Shown here: positions 40,092 through 47,330 of the stretch, in pieces | Numbering within the stretch: position 1 is the stretch's first letter | How the letters are laid out: each line of letters starts with the position of its first letter | Notes under the pieces: model-generated | Seen by the model: only the letters and a program-made list of their open reading frames with translations | Told to the model about the DNA's origin: nothing | Database searches by the model: none | Origin: DATMNI01 sp035570275 | Lineage (GTDB): Bacteria; Acidobacteriota; Terriglobia; Bryobacterales; Bryobacteraceae | NCBI GenBank assembly: GCA_035570275.1 | Contig: DATMNI010000221.1 | Location: forward strand, 1 to 48,520 | Direction of reading: 5' to 3' | Length of the DNA: 48,520 nucleotides | Position numbers and translations under genes: made by a program

Positions 40092-41266
40092 CCGCCGCTA
40101 TGGGACGTCCTCGGGTTCTTCACATTTTGCCGGTACTCGGCGTAGCCGGCGCCGAGCGGATGGCTGCGGATCTGGTGGTGGCCTTGGCCGGGGCTTACGA
40201 CGTGGGTGCCGTCGGGTTGTACCCAACCATGCACAGCGTGACGGAGCAGGCGATGAGCCAGGCGGGCATTCCCCTCTGGCGCCTTAACAAGCGGCCCGGC
40301 CTCGACGTGCGGATGTTTCACCGCATCCACCGTGTTTTTCGAGAGTTCCGGCCGGATATCGTGCACAGCCATCTGCATGTACTGCGGTATTTGCTGCCGG
40401 CGTCCATTCTGCGCGGCATTCCCGTGCTGGTGCATACGGTCCATAATCTGGCGGAGCGGGAGGCCGACGCCGCGGGACGAATCGTGCAGCGGTTGGCCTT
40501 TCGGTACCGCGTCATTCCTGTCGCCGTTTCGGGCAGCGTGGCTGCCAGTATGCGGCGGGTTTACGGCATTGAAGACGCCGTTACCATTCCGAACGGCATT
40601 CCGCTGGGCCGCTTCCGGGCAGATTGGGCCGCGCGCGTGAGATGGCGCGGCGAGTTGAGGCTTGACGAGCGGGATTTTCTGTTCGTCGCTACAGGGCGCC
40701 TGTGCGTTCAGAAGAATCCCCTGCTGATGCTGCGCGCGTTCGCCGCGCTGGCCGACTCGCGGGCCCACCTGGTGCTTGCCGGCGATGGGCCGCTGCGACA
40801 GCGGGTCGAGGAGGAAGTGCGCTCCTCCGGGTTGCGGGACAAGGTCCATTTGCTGGGCTATCGCACGGATATCCGGGAGTGTCTGGCGGCCAGCGATGTC
40901 TTCTTGTTGTCTTCCGACTGGGAGGGCCATCCACTGGGAGCGATGGAAGCGATGGCGTGCGGCTTACCCGTCATAGCGACCGCCGTCGGAGGCGTTCCCG
41001 AAGTGGTCGAATCCGGGCTGCACGGGTTGCTGGTTCCACCGGGCGATGCGGTTGCGCTGACCGGGGCCATGCGGTTTCTGCTGGAGCGGCCCCAGGAACG
41101 GGCGGCAATGGCGCAGGCTTCACGCCGCCGCGCCGCCGCGGATTTCAGTCTGGAAAGAATGGTTCGCGCGTACGACGAGTTATACCGGACGAGGTTGGCC
41201 GCGGTCGGCGGCGTGAATCGCCAGGTCTCCGGATTGGCCGGCACTTACATGATGCTCTCACTCTGA
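40088..41266 (+). CDS. Family 4-type glycosyltransferase
   Basis: 392 residues with GT-B fold. The N-terminal domain has VLHILPVLGVAGAERMAADL and HSHLHVLRYLLPASIL (acceptor side). The C-terminal domain has FLFVATGRLCVQKNPLLMLR, LVLAGDGPLRQRVEEEVRSS and the donor EX7E-type motif WEGHPLGAMEAMACGLPVIA. The sugar donor cannot be told. Cytoplasmic, it is predicted to extend the lipid-linked repeat unit. It starts in the ATGA overlap with the polymerase gene. Confidence 0.9.
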   Translation: MTAAMGRPRVLHILPVLGVAGAERMAADLVVALAGAYDVGAVGLYPTMHSVTEQAMSQAGIPLWRLNKRPGLDVRMFHRIHRVFREFRPDIVHSHLHVLRYLLPASILRGIPVLVHTVHNLAEREADAAGRIVQRLAFRYRVIPVAVSGSVAASMRRVYGIEDAVTIPNGIPLGRFRADWAARVRWRGELRLDERDFLFVATGRLCVQKNPLLMLRAFAALADSRAHLVLAGDGPLRQRVEEEVRSSGLRDKVHLLGYRTDIRECLAASDVFLLSSDWEGHPLGAMEAMACGLPVIATAVGGVPEVVESGLHGLLVPPGDAVALTGAMRFLLERPQERAAMAQASRRRAAADFSLERMVRAYDELYRTRLAAVGGVNRQVSGLAGTYMMLSL

Positions 41267-41279
41267 TTTCGGGCACCCA

Positions 41280-42527
41280 GTGAAAATCATCTACCTGACT
41301 GCCAGCATGCCGTACGGCTCCGGCGAGACCTTCCTCATAGAGGAGGTACGGGAGCTACTTAGCCGCGGCCATCAGGTGTTCGTGGTACCGCGCTCCCCAA
41401 GCCGGCGGCTGGCGCATTCGTCAATTCCGGCGGCCTGCCTGGTCCGCGAAGGACTCTACTCGTATGGGGTGGTCCGCGATGCCTTGCGCGTCTCCGCCGC
41501 CGCCCCGCGAAGCATTGCGGCCGGCACACGACCGCTGCTCCGAGTCCGCTCGGCGGCGCTCCGCCTGAAGAATCTTGCGGTCATCCCGAAGGCCCTGTGG
41601 GTGGCGCGCCTTGCCACGCGATTGAAGGCGGATCACATCCACTGCCATTGGGCCGGCACTACGGCGAGCATGGCGATGGTGGCCGCCGCCCTATCCGGCA
41701 TTTCCTGGAGCCTCACCGCGCATCGCTGGGACATTGTCGAGAACAACGCACTGGACGCGAAGGTGAGATCGGCGAGCTTTGTGCGCGTGATCTCCGACGA
41801 TGGCCTGAGACTCATGGGGACGCTGGGAATCGAACCGGCGAGAATCCGCGTATTGCGCATGGGCGTAAGGATTCCCAGGCGTCATGAATGGGAGACCGCC
41901 GGGTGGACGCCTCCCGCGTCGCCGGTGGTGTTGTGCCCGGCGAATCTGGTCGAGATCAAAGGGCACCGTTTCCTGATCGAAGCGTGGCGCATTCTGCGGG
42001 ACCGCGGCTTCGACGGCGAACTCTGGATAGCGGGCGACGGCGAGCTGAAGCCATCGCTAGAGAGACTGGCGGCCCGGATGCATCCGGACGGCGGGGTGAA
42101 GTTTCTGGGCCGGGTCAGCCATGAACGGCTTCTGGGGTTCTACCGGTCCGGAGTGGTTTCCGCGGTCGTCCTGGCGAGCCTCGACCTGGGAAAAGGCTCG
42201 CACGAAGGTATACCGGTGGCGCTCATGGAAGCGATGGGCTATGGCGTTCCGGTGGTTGCCGCCGATTCCGGCGGCGTTCCGGAGTTGGTAAATTCCAACA
42301 CGGGAATTCTGACGCCGCCGGGCGATTCCGCCGCTCTTGCCGCCGGGCTTGAGCGTGCGTTGACGGGTGGACCCAGTTCGCAACACCTTGCGAGCCGGGG
42401 GCGGCGCTACGTAGAGGAGCATCACGATGTAGTATCCATTGCGGCCACCCTTGAGCAATGGTTCCTGGCGGCTTCGGCCAGAGGTACGAATTCCCCGGCG
42501 GCAGTTGGCGCTCTTCAGGCCCGATGA
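41280..42527 (+). CDS. Family 4-type glycosyltransferase
   Basis: 415 residues, GT-B fold, distinct in sequence from the preceding enzyme. The N-terminal domain reads IIYLTASMPYGSGETFLIEE and DHIHCHWAGTTASMAMVAAA. The donor domain has VLCPANLVEIKGHRFLIEAW, GELWIAGDGELKPSLERLAA and EGIPVALMEAMGYGVPVVAA, followed by GGVPELVNSNTGILTPPGD. It begins at GTG 41280, 13 bases after the previous stop, and overlaps the next gene by four bases. Tandem GTs of this kind usually add successive sugars of the repeat unit. Confidence 0.9.
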   Translation: MKIIYLTASMPYGSGETFLIEEVRELLSRGHQVFVVPRSPSRRLAHSSIPAACLVREGLYSYGVVRDALRVSAAAPRSIAAGTRPLLRVRSAALRLKNLAVIPKALWVARLATRLKADHIHCHWAGTTASMAMVAAALSGISWSLTAHRWDIVENNALDAKVRSASFVRVISDDGLRLMGTLGIEPARIRVLRMGVRIPRRHEWETAGWTPPASPVVLCPANLVEIKGHRFLIEAWRILRDRGFDGELWIAGDGELKPSLERLAARMHPDGGVKFLGRVSHERLLGFYRSGVVSAVVLASLDLGKGSHEGIPVALMEAMGYGVPVVAADSGGVPELVNSNTGILTPPGDSAALAAGLERALTGGPSSQHLASRGRRYVEEHHDVVSIAATLEQWFLAASARGTNSPAAVGALQAR

Positions 42528-43228
42528 TGAACGCGTACAAACCGGCATCGTATCCCGAGGCGGGTGAATGCGACCCGCCGTTCTTCCGGCGCAAGATCCA
42601 GCCGGGCCTGGAGCGGCTTGCGGCGGGATTGGCCTTGATATGCTTTTCTCCGGTCCTGGCGATTGCAGCCGCCGCCGTTCTGCTGGAGACCGGGCGGCCC
42701 ATCCTCTACCGCCAGACGCGCGTGGGGCGGGGCGGAGAACCATTTTTGTTACTCAAGCTGCGGTCCATGCGGGTGAGCGCGCCGGGCAGCTTGCTCACGG
42801 CTGGCGGGGACCCCCGCATTTCCCGCGTGGGCGCCTGGCTGAGAAGGTACAAGCTGGACGAACTACCGCAGCTCTGGAACATTATGCGCGGCGAAATGCA
42901 GTTCGTGGGCCCGCGCCCGGAAGTGCCGTTGTTCGTTGAACCCGGCAATGCCCTGTGGCGCGCCGTCCTGCGCGAGAAACCGGGGCTCACGGACTTATCG
43001 ACCCTGGTCTATCGCAACGAGGAAGACATCCTGGCGCGGTGCTCCGACCCGGAGCGGGCCTATCGGGAGGAGTTGCTCCCGCGCAAACTGGCGCTCAACG
43101 CCGCCTACCGGCGGGTCCGAAGCCTGGGCGCGGATTGCAAACTGGTATTACTTACCGCGCGGTACAGTTTCCTGCCGTACGGCTTCGATCCGGATCGGAT
43201 CGTCAAGACCTTCCTGGAGCGAGTATGA
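42524..43228 (+). CDS. Initiating phosphoglycosyl transferase (bacterial sugar transferase, PglC/WbaP core)
   Basis: 234 residues. One membrane-entering helix (LAAGLALICFSPVLAIAAAA) is followed by the catalytic core: QTRVGRGGEPFLLLKLRSM, RRYKLDELPQLWNIMRGEM with the Asp-Glu pair, and QFVGPRPEVPLFVEP. These are the signatures of the small monotopic transferases that move a sugar phosphate to undecaprenyl phosphate and start each repeat unit. It is the only such gene here, so it is the presumed first enzyme of the pathway, although it is encoded late. ATG 42524 overlaps the GT stop. Confidence 0.92.
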   Translation: MMNAYKPASYPEAGECDPPFFRRKIQPGLERLAAGLALICFSPVLAIAAAAVLLETGRPILYRQTRVGRGGEPFLLLKLRSMRVSAPGSLLTAGGDPRISRVGAWLRRYKLDELPQLWNIMRGEMQFVGPRPEVPLFVEPGNALWRAVLREKPGLTDLSTLVYRNEEDILARCSDPERAYREELLPRKLALNAAYRRVRSLGADCKLVLLTARYSFLPYGFDPDRIVKTFLERV

Positions 43229-43380
43229 ACGCCGGCTCATTCATTCCTTGTTCATCAGCCCTCGATCGATCCGTGCGAAATCTGGGCGGTTACCGCCGCT
43301 GCGCGCCTTTAAGGAAAGCCCTGGGTATGAAAGCCCTGGGTATGAAAGCGCCGGGTATGAAAGCGCCGGGTTCCGGCTAA
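43225..43380 (+). CDS. Doubtful 51-residue ORF with KALGM repeats
   Basis: It starts in an ATGA overlap with the preceding stop, the same coupling used by several neighbours, and ends in four KALGM/KAPGM-like pentapeptides (43314-43373). There is no recognisable domain, signal peptide or membrane helix. The repeat has open frames in other phases too, so the frame may be accidental. It is included because its start position follows the operon's pattern. Confidence 0.3.
   Translation: MNAGSFIPCSSALDRSVRNLGGYRRCAPLRKALGMKALGMKAPGMKAPGSG
43314..43373. repeat. Four-copy 15-bp tandem repeat
   Basis: GAAAGCCCTGGGTAT occurs twice exactly (43314 and 43329), then twice as GAAAGCGCCGGGT with variable ends (43344, 43359). 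It occupies the gap between the phosphoglycosyl transferase and the aminotransferase gene. Confidence 0.9.
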
Positions 43381-43414
43381 CTGGCGCCAGTCTCACGTTC
43401 CGAAAGGTCCTTTG

Positions 43415-44644
43415 ATGCGCAATTCGTTACTGCCGTATTGCCTTCCGTTCATCGGGGAGGAAGAGATTTCCGAGGTTGCCGATAGCCTTCGTTCAGGCTG
43501 GGTGACCACCGGCCCCAAAGTGAAGCGCTTCGAACAGGAATTTGCGGCTTACGTCGGCGCCTCGCACGCCATTGCCCTGAGCTCATGCACCGCCGCCCTG
43601 CACGCTTCGCTGGCGGCCCTGGATGTGGGCCCGGGCGACGAGGTCATTGTGCCGACTCTGACCTTCTGCGCGACTGCCAATGTAGTGGTTCACCTGGGTG
43701 CGACTCCCGTGATCGTGGATGTGGATCGGAACTTCCACATCACCCCGGATGCGGTTCGCCGGGCAATCACCGCGCGCACGAAGGCCATCGTACCGGTGCA
43801 CTACGGGGGGCAGTCGTGCTCCCTGCGGGACATTCTGGAACTGGCGGAGAGCCATGGAATCCCGGTGATCGAAGACGCGGCCCACGCCGTGGGGGCGGAG
43901 TACGCGGGAGGCAGGATCGGGAGCCACGGCCGCGCGGTGTGCTTCAGCTTCTATGCCATCAAGAACATGACCACCGGCGAAGGCGGCATGATCACCACGA
44001 ACGACGGCGATTTGGCCGCGCGCTTGCGCCGGCTGTCGTTGCATGGCATGAGCCGCGACGCCTGGAAGCGGTACACGGAGGCCGGTTCCTGGTACTACGA
44101 AGTGCTTGAGCCGGGCTACAAGTACAACATGACGGACATTCAGGCCGCGCTGGGTATCCACCAGTTGCGCCGGCTGGACGGATTCATCTCGCGAAGGCAA
44201 CAGATCGCCGCCATGTACGACGAGGCGTTCGCCGATATTTCCGAGATCCTTCTGCCAGCGCGGCTTCCAGGCAGGAATCACACATTCCACTTATATCCGA
44301 TCCGGCTGAATGCCGGCCGCTTGCAGTTGAACGGCTCGGAGTTGAACCGGGCGGAATTCATAGATGAGTTGCGTGCCCGCAACATCGGCGCCAGCGTCCA
44401 TTTCATTCCATTGCACCGGCACCCTTTCTACCAGGAACGGTACCGATACCGCCCGGAGCAATTCCCGGTTGCGGAGGAGATCTACCAGGGGCTGGTATCG
44501 CTTCCTCTTTATCCCAAGATGACTGACGGCGACGCTGCCGATGTGATCGCCGCCGTCCGCGACATCCTCGCCGTTCGCCGTATGCCGGTTGGCAGTTTAA
44601 GTGAAAAAGGAGACTCTAGTGTTGCTATCCCTACGCGATCTTAG
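43415..44644 (+). CDS. DegT/DnrJ/EryC1/StrS sugar aminotransferase
   Basis: 409 residues. The family motifs are complete: SLRSGWVTTGPKVKRFEQEF near the start, ALSSCTAALHASLAAL, PVIEDAAHAVGAEYAG with the cofactor aspartate, and the PLP lysine K183 in FYAIKNMTTGEGGMIT. The C-terminal half ends HLYPIRLNAGRLQLNG and FIPLHRHPFYQERYRY. It should turn a keto-sugar nucleotide into an amino sugar, the probable acceptor for the acyl module. ATG 43415 is preferred to TTG 43412 because AAAGG lies upstream at good spacing. The next gene starts inside its last 30 bases. Confidence 0.93.
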   Translation: MRNSLLPYCLPFIGEEEISEVADSLRSGWVTTGPKVKRFEQEFAAYVGASHAIALSSCTAALHASLAALDVGPGDEVIVPTLTFCATANVVVHLGATPVIVDVDRNFHITPDAVRRAITARTKAIVPVHYGGQSCSLRDILELAESHGIPVIEDAAHAVGAEYAGGRIGSHGRAVCFSFYAIKNMTTGEGGMITTNDGDLAARLRRLSLHGMSRDAWKRYTEAGSWYYEVLEPGYKYNMTDIQAALGIHQLRRLDGFISRRQQIAAMYDEAFADISEILLPARLPGRNHTFHLYPIRLNAGRLQLNGSELNRAEFIDELRARNIGASVHFIPLHRHPFYQERYRYRPEQFPVAEEIYQGLVSLPLYPKMTDGDAADVIAAVRDILAVRRMPVGSLSEKGDSSVAIPTRS

Positions 44645-46187
44645 GTGGCGGGAAGCTATTCCCCGCATGGCTGCGGACTTTCTGATCGTGCACTTCAGCA
44701 TGATCGCCGCCTTAGCTTTGTCGGTAGTCTATCAAACGGGCGCCGGAAACGGCGTTGCGGCAAAAGCCTTGGTTTCCGGTTTCCTGCAATACTACACCGC
44801 TTTCTTTTGGGTGCTTTCACCAATATTTCCGGTGGTCTTTCTTCTGAATGGGTTCTATACACACTCCCGCGCCTATACGGGGCGATACAAGGTTCTGGTA
44901 ATTCTCCGTGGTGTGGTCCTGGGCGCTCTGGTGTTCTTCGGCGTCAACCTTCTGCTTTTTGGCGGTGAGAGGGTTGGCCGAAGCGTGGAATTGCCGTTCA
45001 TGGTTTTGGCCGCGGCCGGGGCCGCCCTGGTGCGGATCGGTAAGAACCTGCTGGAACAGCGCTATCTCCTGAAGCCGAAGACGAAACCCACCCTTGCACC
45101 TCATCCCCAGTGGGTTTTAGTAGTCGGCGGCGCCGGTTACATCGGCTCCCTGCTGGTTGAGCGGCTTCTCGGAAAAGGTTACCATGTGCGTGTTCTGGAC
45201 AGCCTGCTTTACGGCGATGAACCGTTGCGGCCGGTCAGAAATCATCCGGCCTTCGAGTTGATCGTAGGCGACTGCAGGAATATCCAGGATGTGGTCAAGG
45301 CTGTGAACGGTGTCGAGTCCGTGGTCCACCTGGCAGCCATCGTTGGAGATCCTGCCTGCAACCAGGACCGCGACTCGGCGCTCGAAACCAATTATGCGGC
45401 TACTCGCATGTTGATCGAGATTGCCAAAGGTAACGGTGTCCGCCGTCTGCTGTTCGCCTCGAGTTGCAGCGTGTACGGCGCCACGGATGTAGAGATGGAC
45501 GAGAATGCCGCGGTGGAACCGATTTCGCTATACGGCCAGACCAAGGTCGATTCCGAACGGTCTCTTCTCGATGCCAAGAGCGATACTTTCCATCCAACTA
45601 TCCTCCGTTACGCCACGGTCTTTGGCTTGGGATACCGCCCCCGCTTTGACCTGGTGGTCAACCTGCTCACCGCGAAAGCCCGCCAGGAAGGCGTGATCAC
45701 CATCTACAACGGCCAGCAATGGCGCCCCTTCCTCCACGTGCGCGATCTTGTCGAGGCGACCGTTCGAGTGCTGGAATCCCCCTTGAGAATGGTCAGCGGC
45801 GAAATCTTCAACGTTGGCGACACGCGTCTGAATCATACCCTCACTGAGGTCTCGGAAGTGATTCGGGAAGCATTCCCGGAAGTTCGGGTCGATCACATAG
45901 ACAATTTCGACCTTCGGAACTACCGCGTGAATTTTGACAAGCTCCTGAACCGGACCGGCTTCCAGGCCCGCTATACGCTACGCGACGGCGTCGAGGAACT
46001 GAAGAACGCCTTCGACGAAGGCCTGATCGTCGACTACACGGATCTCCGTTACCACAACCAGCGCTACCTGAAGGCCGTGGGCAGTCCGGCCCACAAGGAT
46101 GAGTTCGACGCTTTGGTGATGGCCGCCTTCTCCAATCAGCGGTCGAATCAACCCGGGGAGGTCCTCACTAAGGCGGCTTCCATTTAG
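44619..46187 (+). CDS. Membrane-anchored NAD-dependent sugar epimerase/dehydratase fusion
   Basis: About 522 residues. The first 150 contain four TM helices (MAADFLIVHFSMIAALALSV, YYTAFFWVLSPIFPVVFLL, ILRGVVLGALVFFGVNLLLF, FMVLAAAGAALVRIGKNLLE) like the membrane anchor of FlaA1/WbpM or of sugar transferases. Then comes an extended SDR: WVLVVGGAGYIGSLLVERLL (NAD motif, about 166-185), HLAAIVGDPACNQDRDSALE, and catalytic Y305/K309 in SLYGQTKVDSERSLL. WbpM-type proteins carry a second Rossmann domain in between, but here the GalE/WcaG-like SDR follows the anchor directly. GTG 44619 is chosen because AAGGAG lies six bases upstream. GTG 44601 is possible. It overlaps the aminotransferase gene. Confidence 0.85.
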   Translation: MLLSLRDLRWREAIPRMAADFLIVHFSMIAALALSVVYQTGAGNGVAAKALVSGFLQYYTAFFWVLSPIFPVVFLLNGFYTHSRAYTGRYKVLVILRGVVLGALVFFGVNLLLFGGERVGRSVELPFMVLAAAGAALVRIGKNLLEQRYLLKPKTKPTLAPHPQWVLVVGGAGYIGSLLVERLLGKGYHVRVLDSLLYGDEPLRPVRNHPAFELIVGDCRNIQDVVKAVNGVESVVHLAAIVGDPACNQDRDSALETNYAATRMLIEIAKGNGVRRLLFASSCSVYGATDVEMDENAAVEPISLYGQTKVDSERSLLDAKSDTFHPTILRYATVFGLGYRPRFDLVVNLLTAKARQEGVITIYNGQQWRPFLHVRDLVEATVRVLESPLRMVSGEIFNVGDTRLNHTLTEVSEVIREAFPEVRVDHIDNFDLRNYRVNFDKLLNRTGFQARYTLRDGVEELKNAFDEGLIVDYTDLRYHNQRYLKAVGSPAHKDEFDALVMAAFSNQRSNQPGEVLTKAASI

Positions 46188-46189
46188 CC

Positions 46190-47263
46190 GTGAAACTCGG
46201 TCACAGGCGAAATATCTTCGCCGTTCCTATCTTCGCCGTTCCTATGTTATTGAAAACCAGGTACCCTGGGCGCGAACCGCGAGCCTCCGCCGGCGCGGGT
46301 GCGGGCGCGTTCCACCGCGTGTTGAAACGCTTCGGTGGAGGATTCATCCTGGCGTTCCACGAGGTTCCTCCCGCGCGCTTTATAGAGCTGGTGGAGGTGC
46401 TTTCCGCCTTCCGCCCCGTGCCCTTATCGGAACTGGTAGAGCGGATGAAGGCCGGCAAACGGACGGACGGCCTCTTCGCGATTACGGTGGACGACGGCGT
46501 GGGCGAGAATGTCCGCGCGCTGGCCGGAGTGCTCCGTGCGAAAGGCTGGCCGGGCACCTTCTACCTCCCCACGGGCTACCTGGATTCGGGCTGCGGTATG
46601 CCCTTTCAGTGGTGGCGCAATATTGCGCCCCTGCTGCCCCGCGGTCCCATCCGGTTGGGGAACGAGACCGTCGATCTGTCCGACGGCCGCGCCAAACAGC
46701 GGCTGTCGCGCAGAATGGAAGTCAGCTTGCACACCCAGCCGCTCGATTCGTACCTTCCCCTGATCATGCAGCTTACCGACATGGTGTGCTGCCAGCGGGG
46801 CTTGACCAGGAAGCAACTGGAGCCTCCGGCCGCAATCGCCGCGGCGGAGATTCGCGACATCTGCCGGGGCGGCTTGATCCGGTTCGAAAGCCACGGAGTG
46901 TCGCACGCCGCGGTTTCCGCCATGACGCCCGAGGAGATCGCCGCGGAGATGAAGAACAGCCAGGACCGCGTTGCGGAACTCTCAGGCCAGCCTTGCCGTC
47001 ATTTCTGTTATCCGTTCGGCAGTCCGGAGAGCATCGGCCGCATCGCCCCAGCGATTGCGCGCCAGTTCTACGATTCCGCTGTTACGATGAGCCTGGGCGA
47101 CGTGGACCGCGCCGACCCCTGGCTGCTGCCGCGTATTCCCCTTTATGCGGAGAACTCCTCCACGCGCGCCAGGTTGAAAATTGTCTTGAAGTGCTGCCGG
47201 CTCGGAATCAACCGCGACTCTGCCGCTGAGGCTGGGGAGCGATATAAGAGCACCCATGTTTAG
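46190..47263 (+). CDS. Polysaccharide deacetylase (NodB-homology) family protein
   Basis: 357 residues. NodB motif 1 is LFAITVDDGVGENVRALAGV, with D101-D102 (TVDDG for the usual TFDDG). The metal histidines H235 and H239 lie in FESHGVSHAAVSAMTPEEIA, and motif 3 is RHFCYPFGSPESIGRI. All are present, so N-deacetylation of an amino sugar is likely. The N-terminus, MKLGHRRNIFAVPIFAVPML, carries an exact tandem duplication (IFAVP twice) and is not a clear signal peptide. GTG 46190 directly follows the upstream stop; ATG 46244, just after the duplication, is an alternative. Last gene of the polysaccharide locus, convergent with the LamG gene. Confidence 0.85.
   Translation: MKLGHRRNIFAVPIFAVPMLLKTRYPGREPRASAGAGAGAFHRVLKRFGGGFILAFHEVPPARFIELVEVLSAFRPVPLSELVERMKAGKRTDGLFAITVDDGVGENVRALAGVLRAKGWPGTFYLPTGYLDSGCGMPFQWWRNIAPLLPRGPIRLGNETVDLSDGRAKQRLSRRMEVSLHTQPLDSYLPLIMQLTDMVCCQRGLTRKQLEPPAAIAAAEIRDICRGGLIRFESHGVSHAAVSAMTPEEIAAEMKNSQDRVAELSGQPCRHFCYPFGSPESIGRIAPAIARQFYDSAVTMSLGDVDRADPWLLPRIPLYAENSSTRARLKIVLKCCRLGINRDSAAEAGERYKSTHV
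46214..46243. repeat. Exact 15-bp tandem duplication
   Basis: ATCTTCGCCGTTCCT is present twice in direct succession, coding IFAVP-IFAVP in the deacetylase N-terminus. It has the same length as the repeat unit at 43314-43373 but an unrelated sequence. Confidence 0.9.
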
Positions 47264-47330
47264 AGCAGCCACGATTAAGCCGCCCATGGTTCTCTTCAAC
47301 CCTAACCTCAGCCACAGAGCCGCGAAGTTT

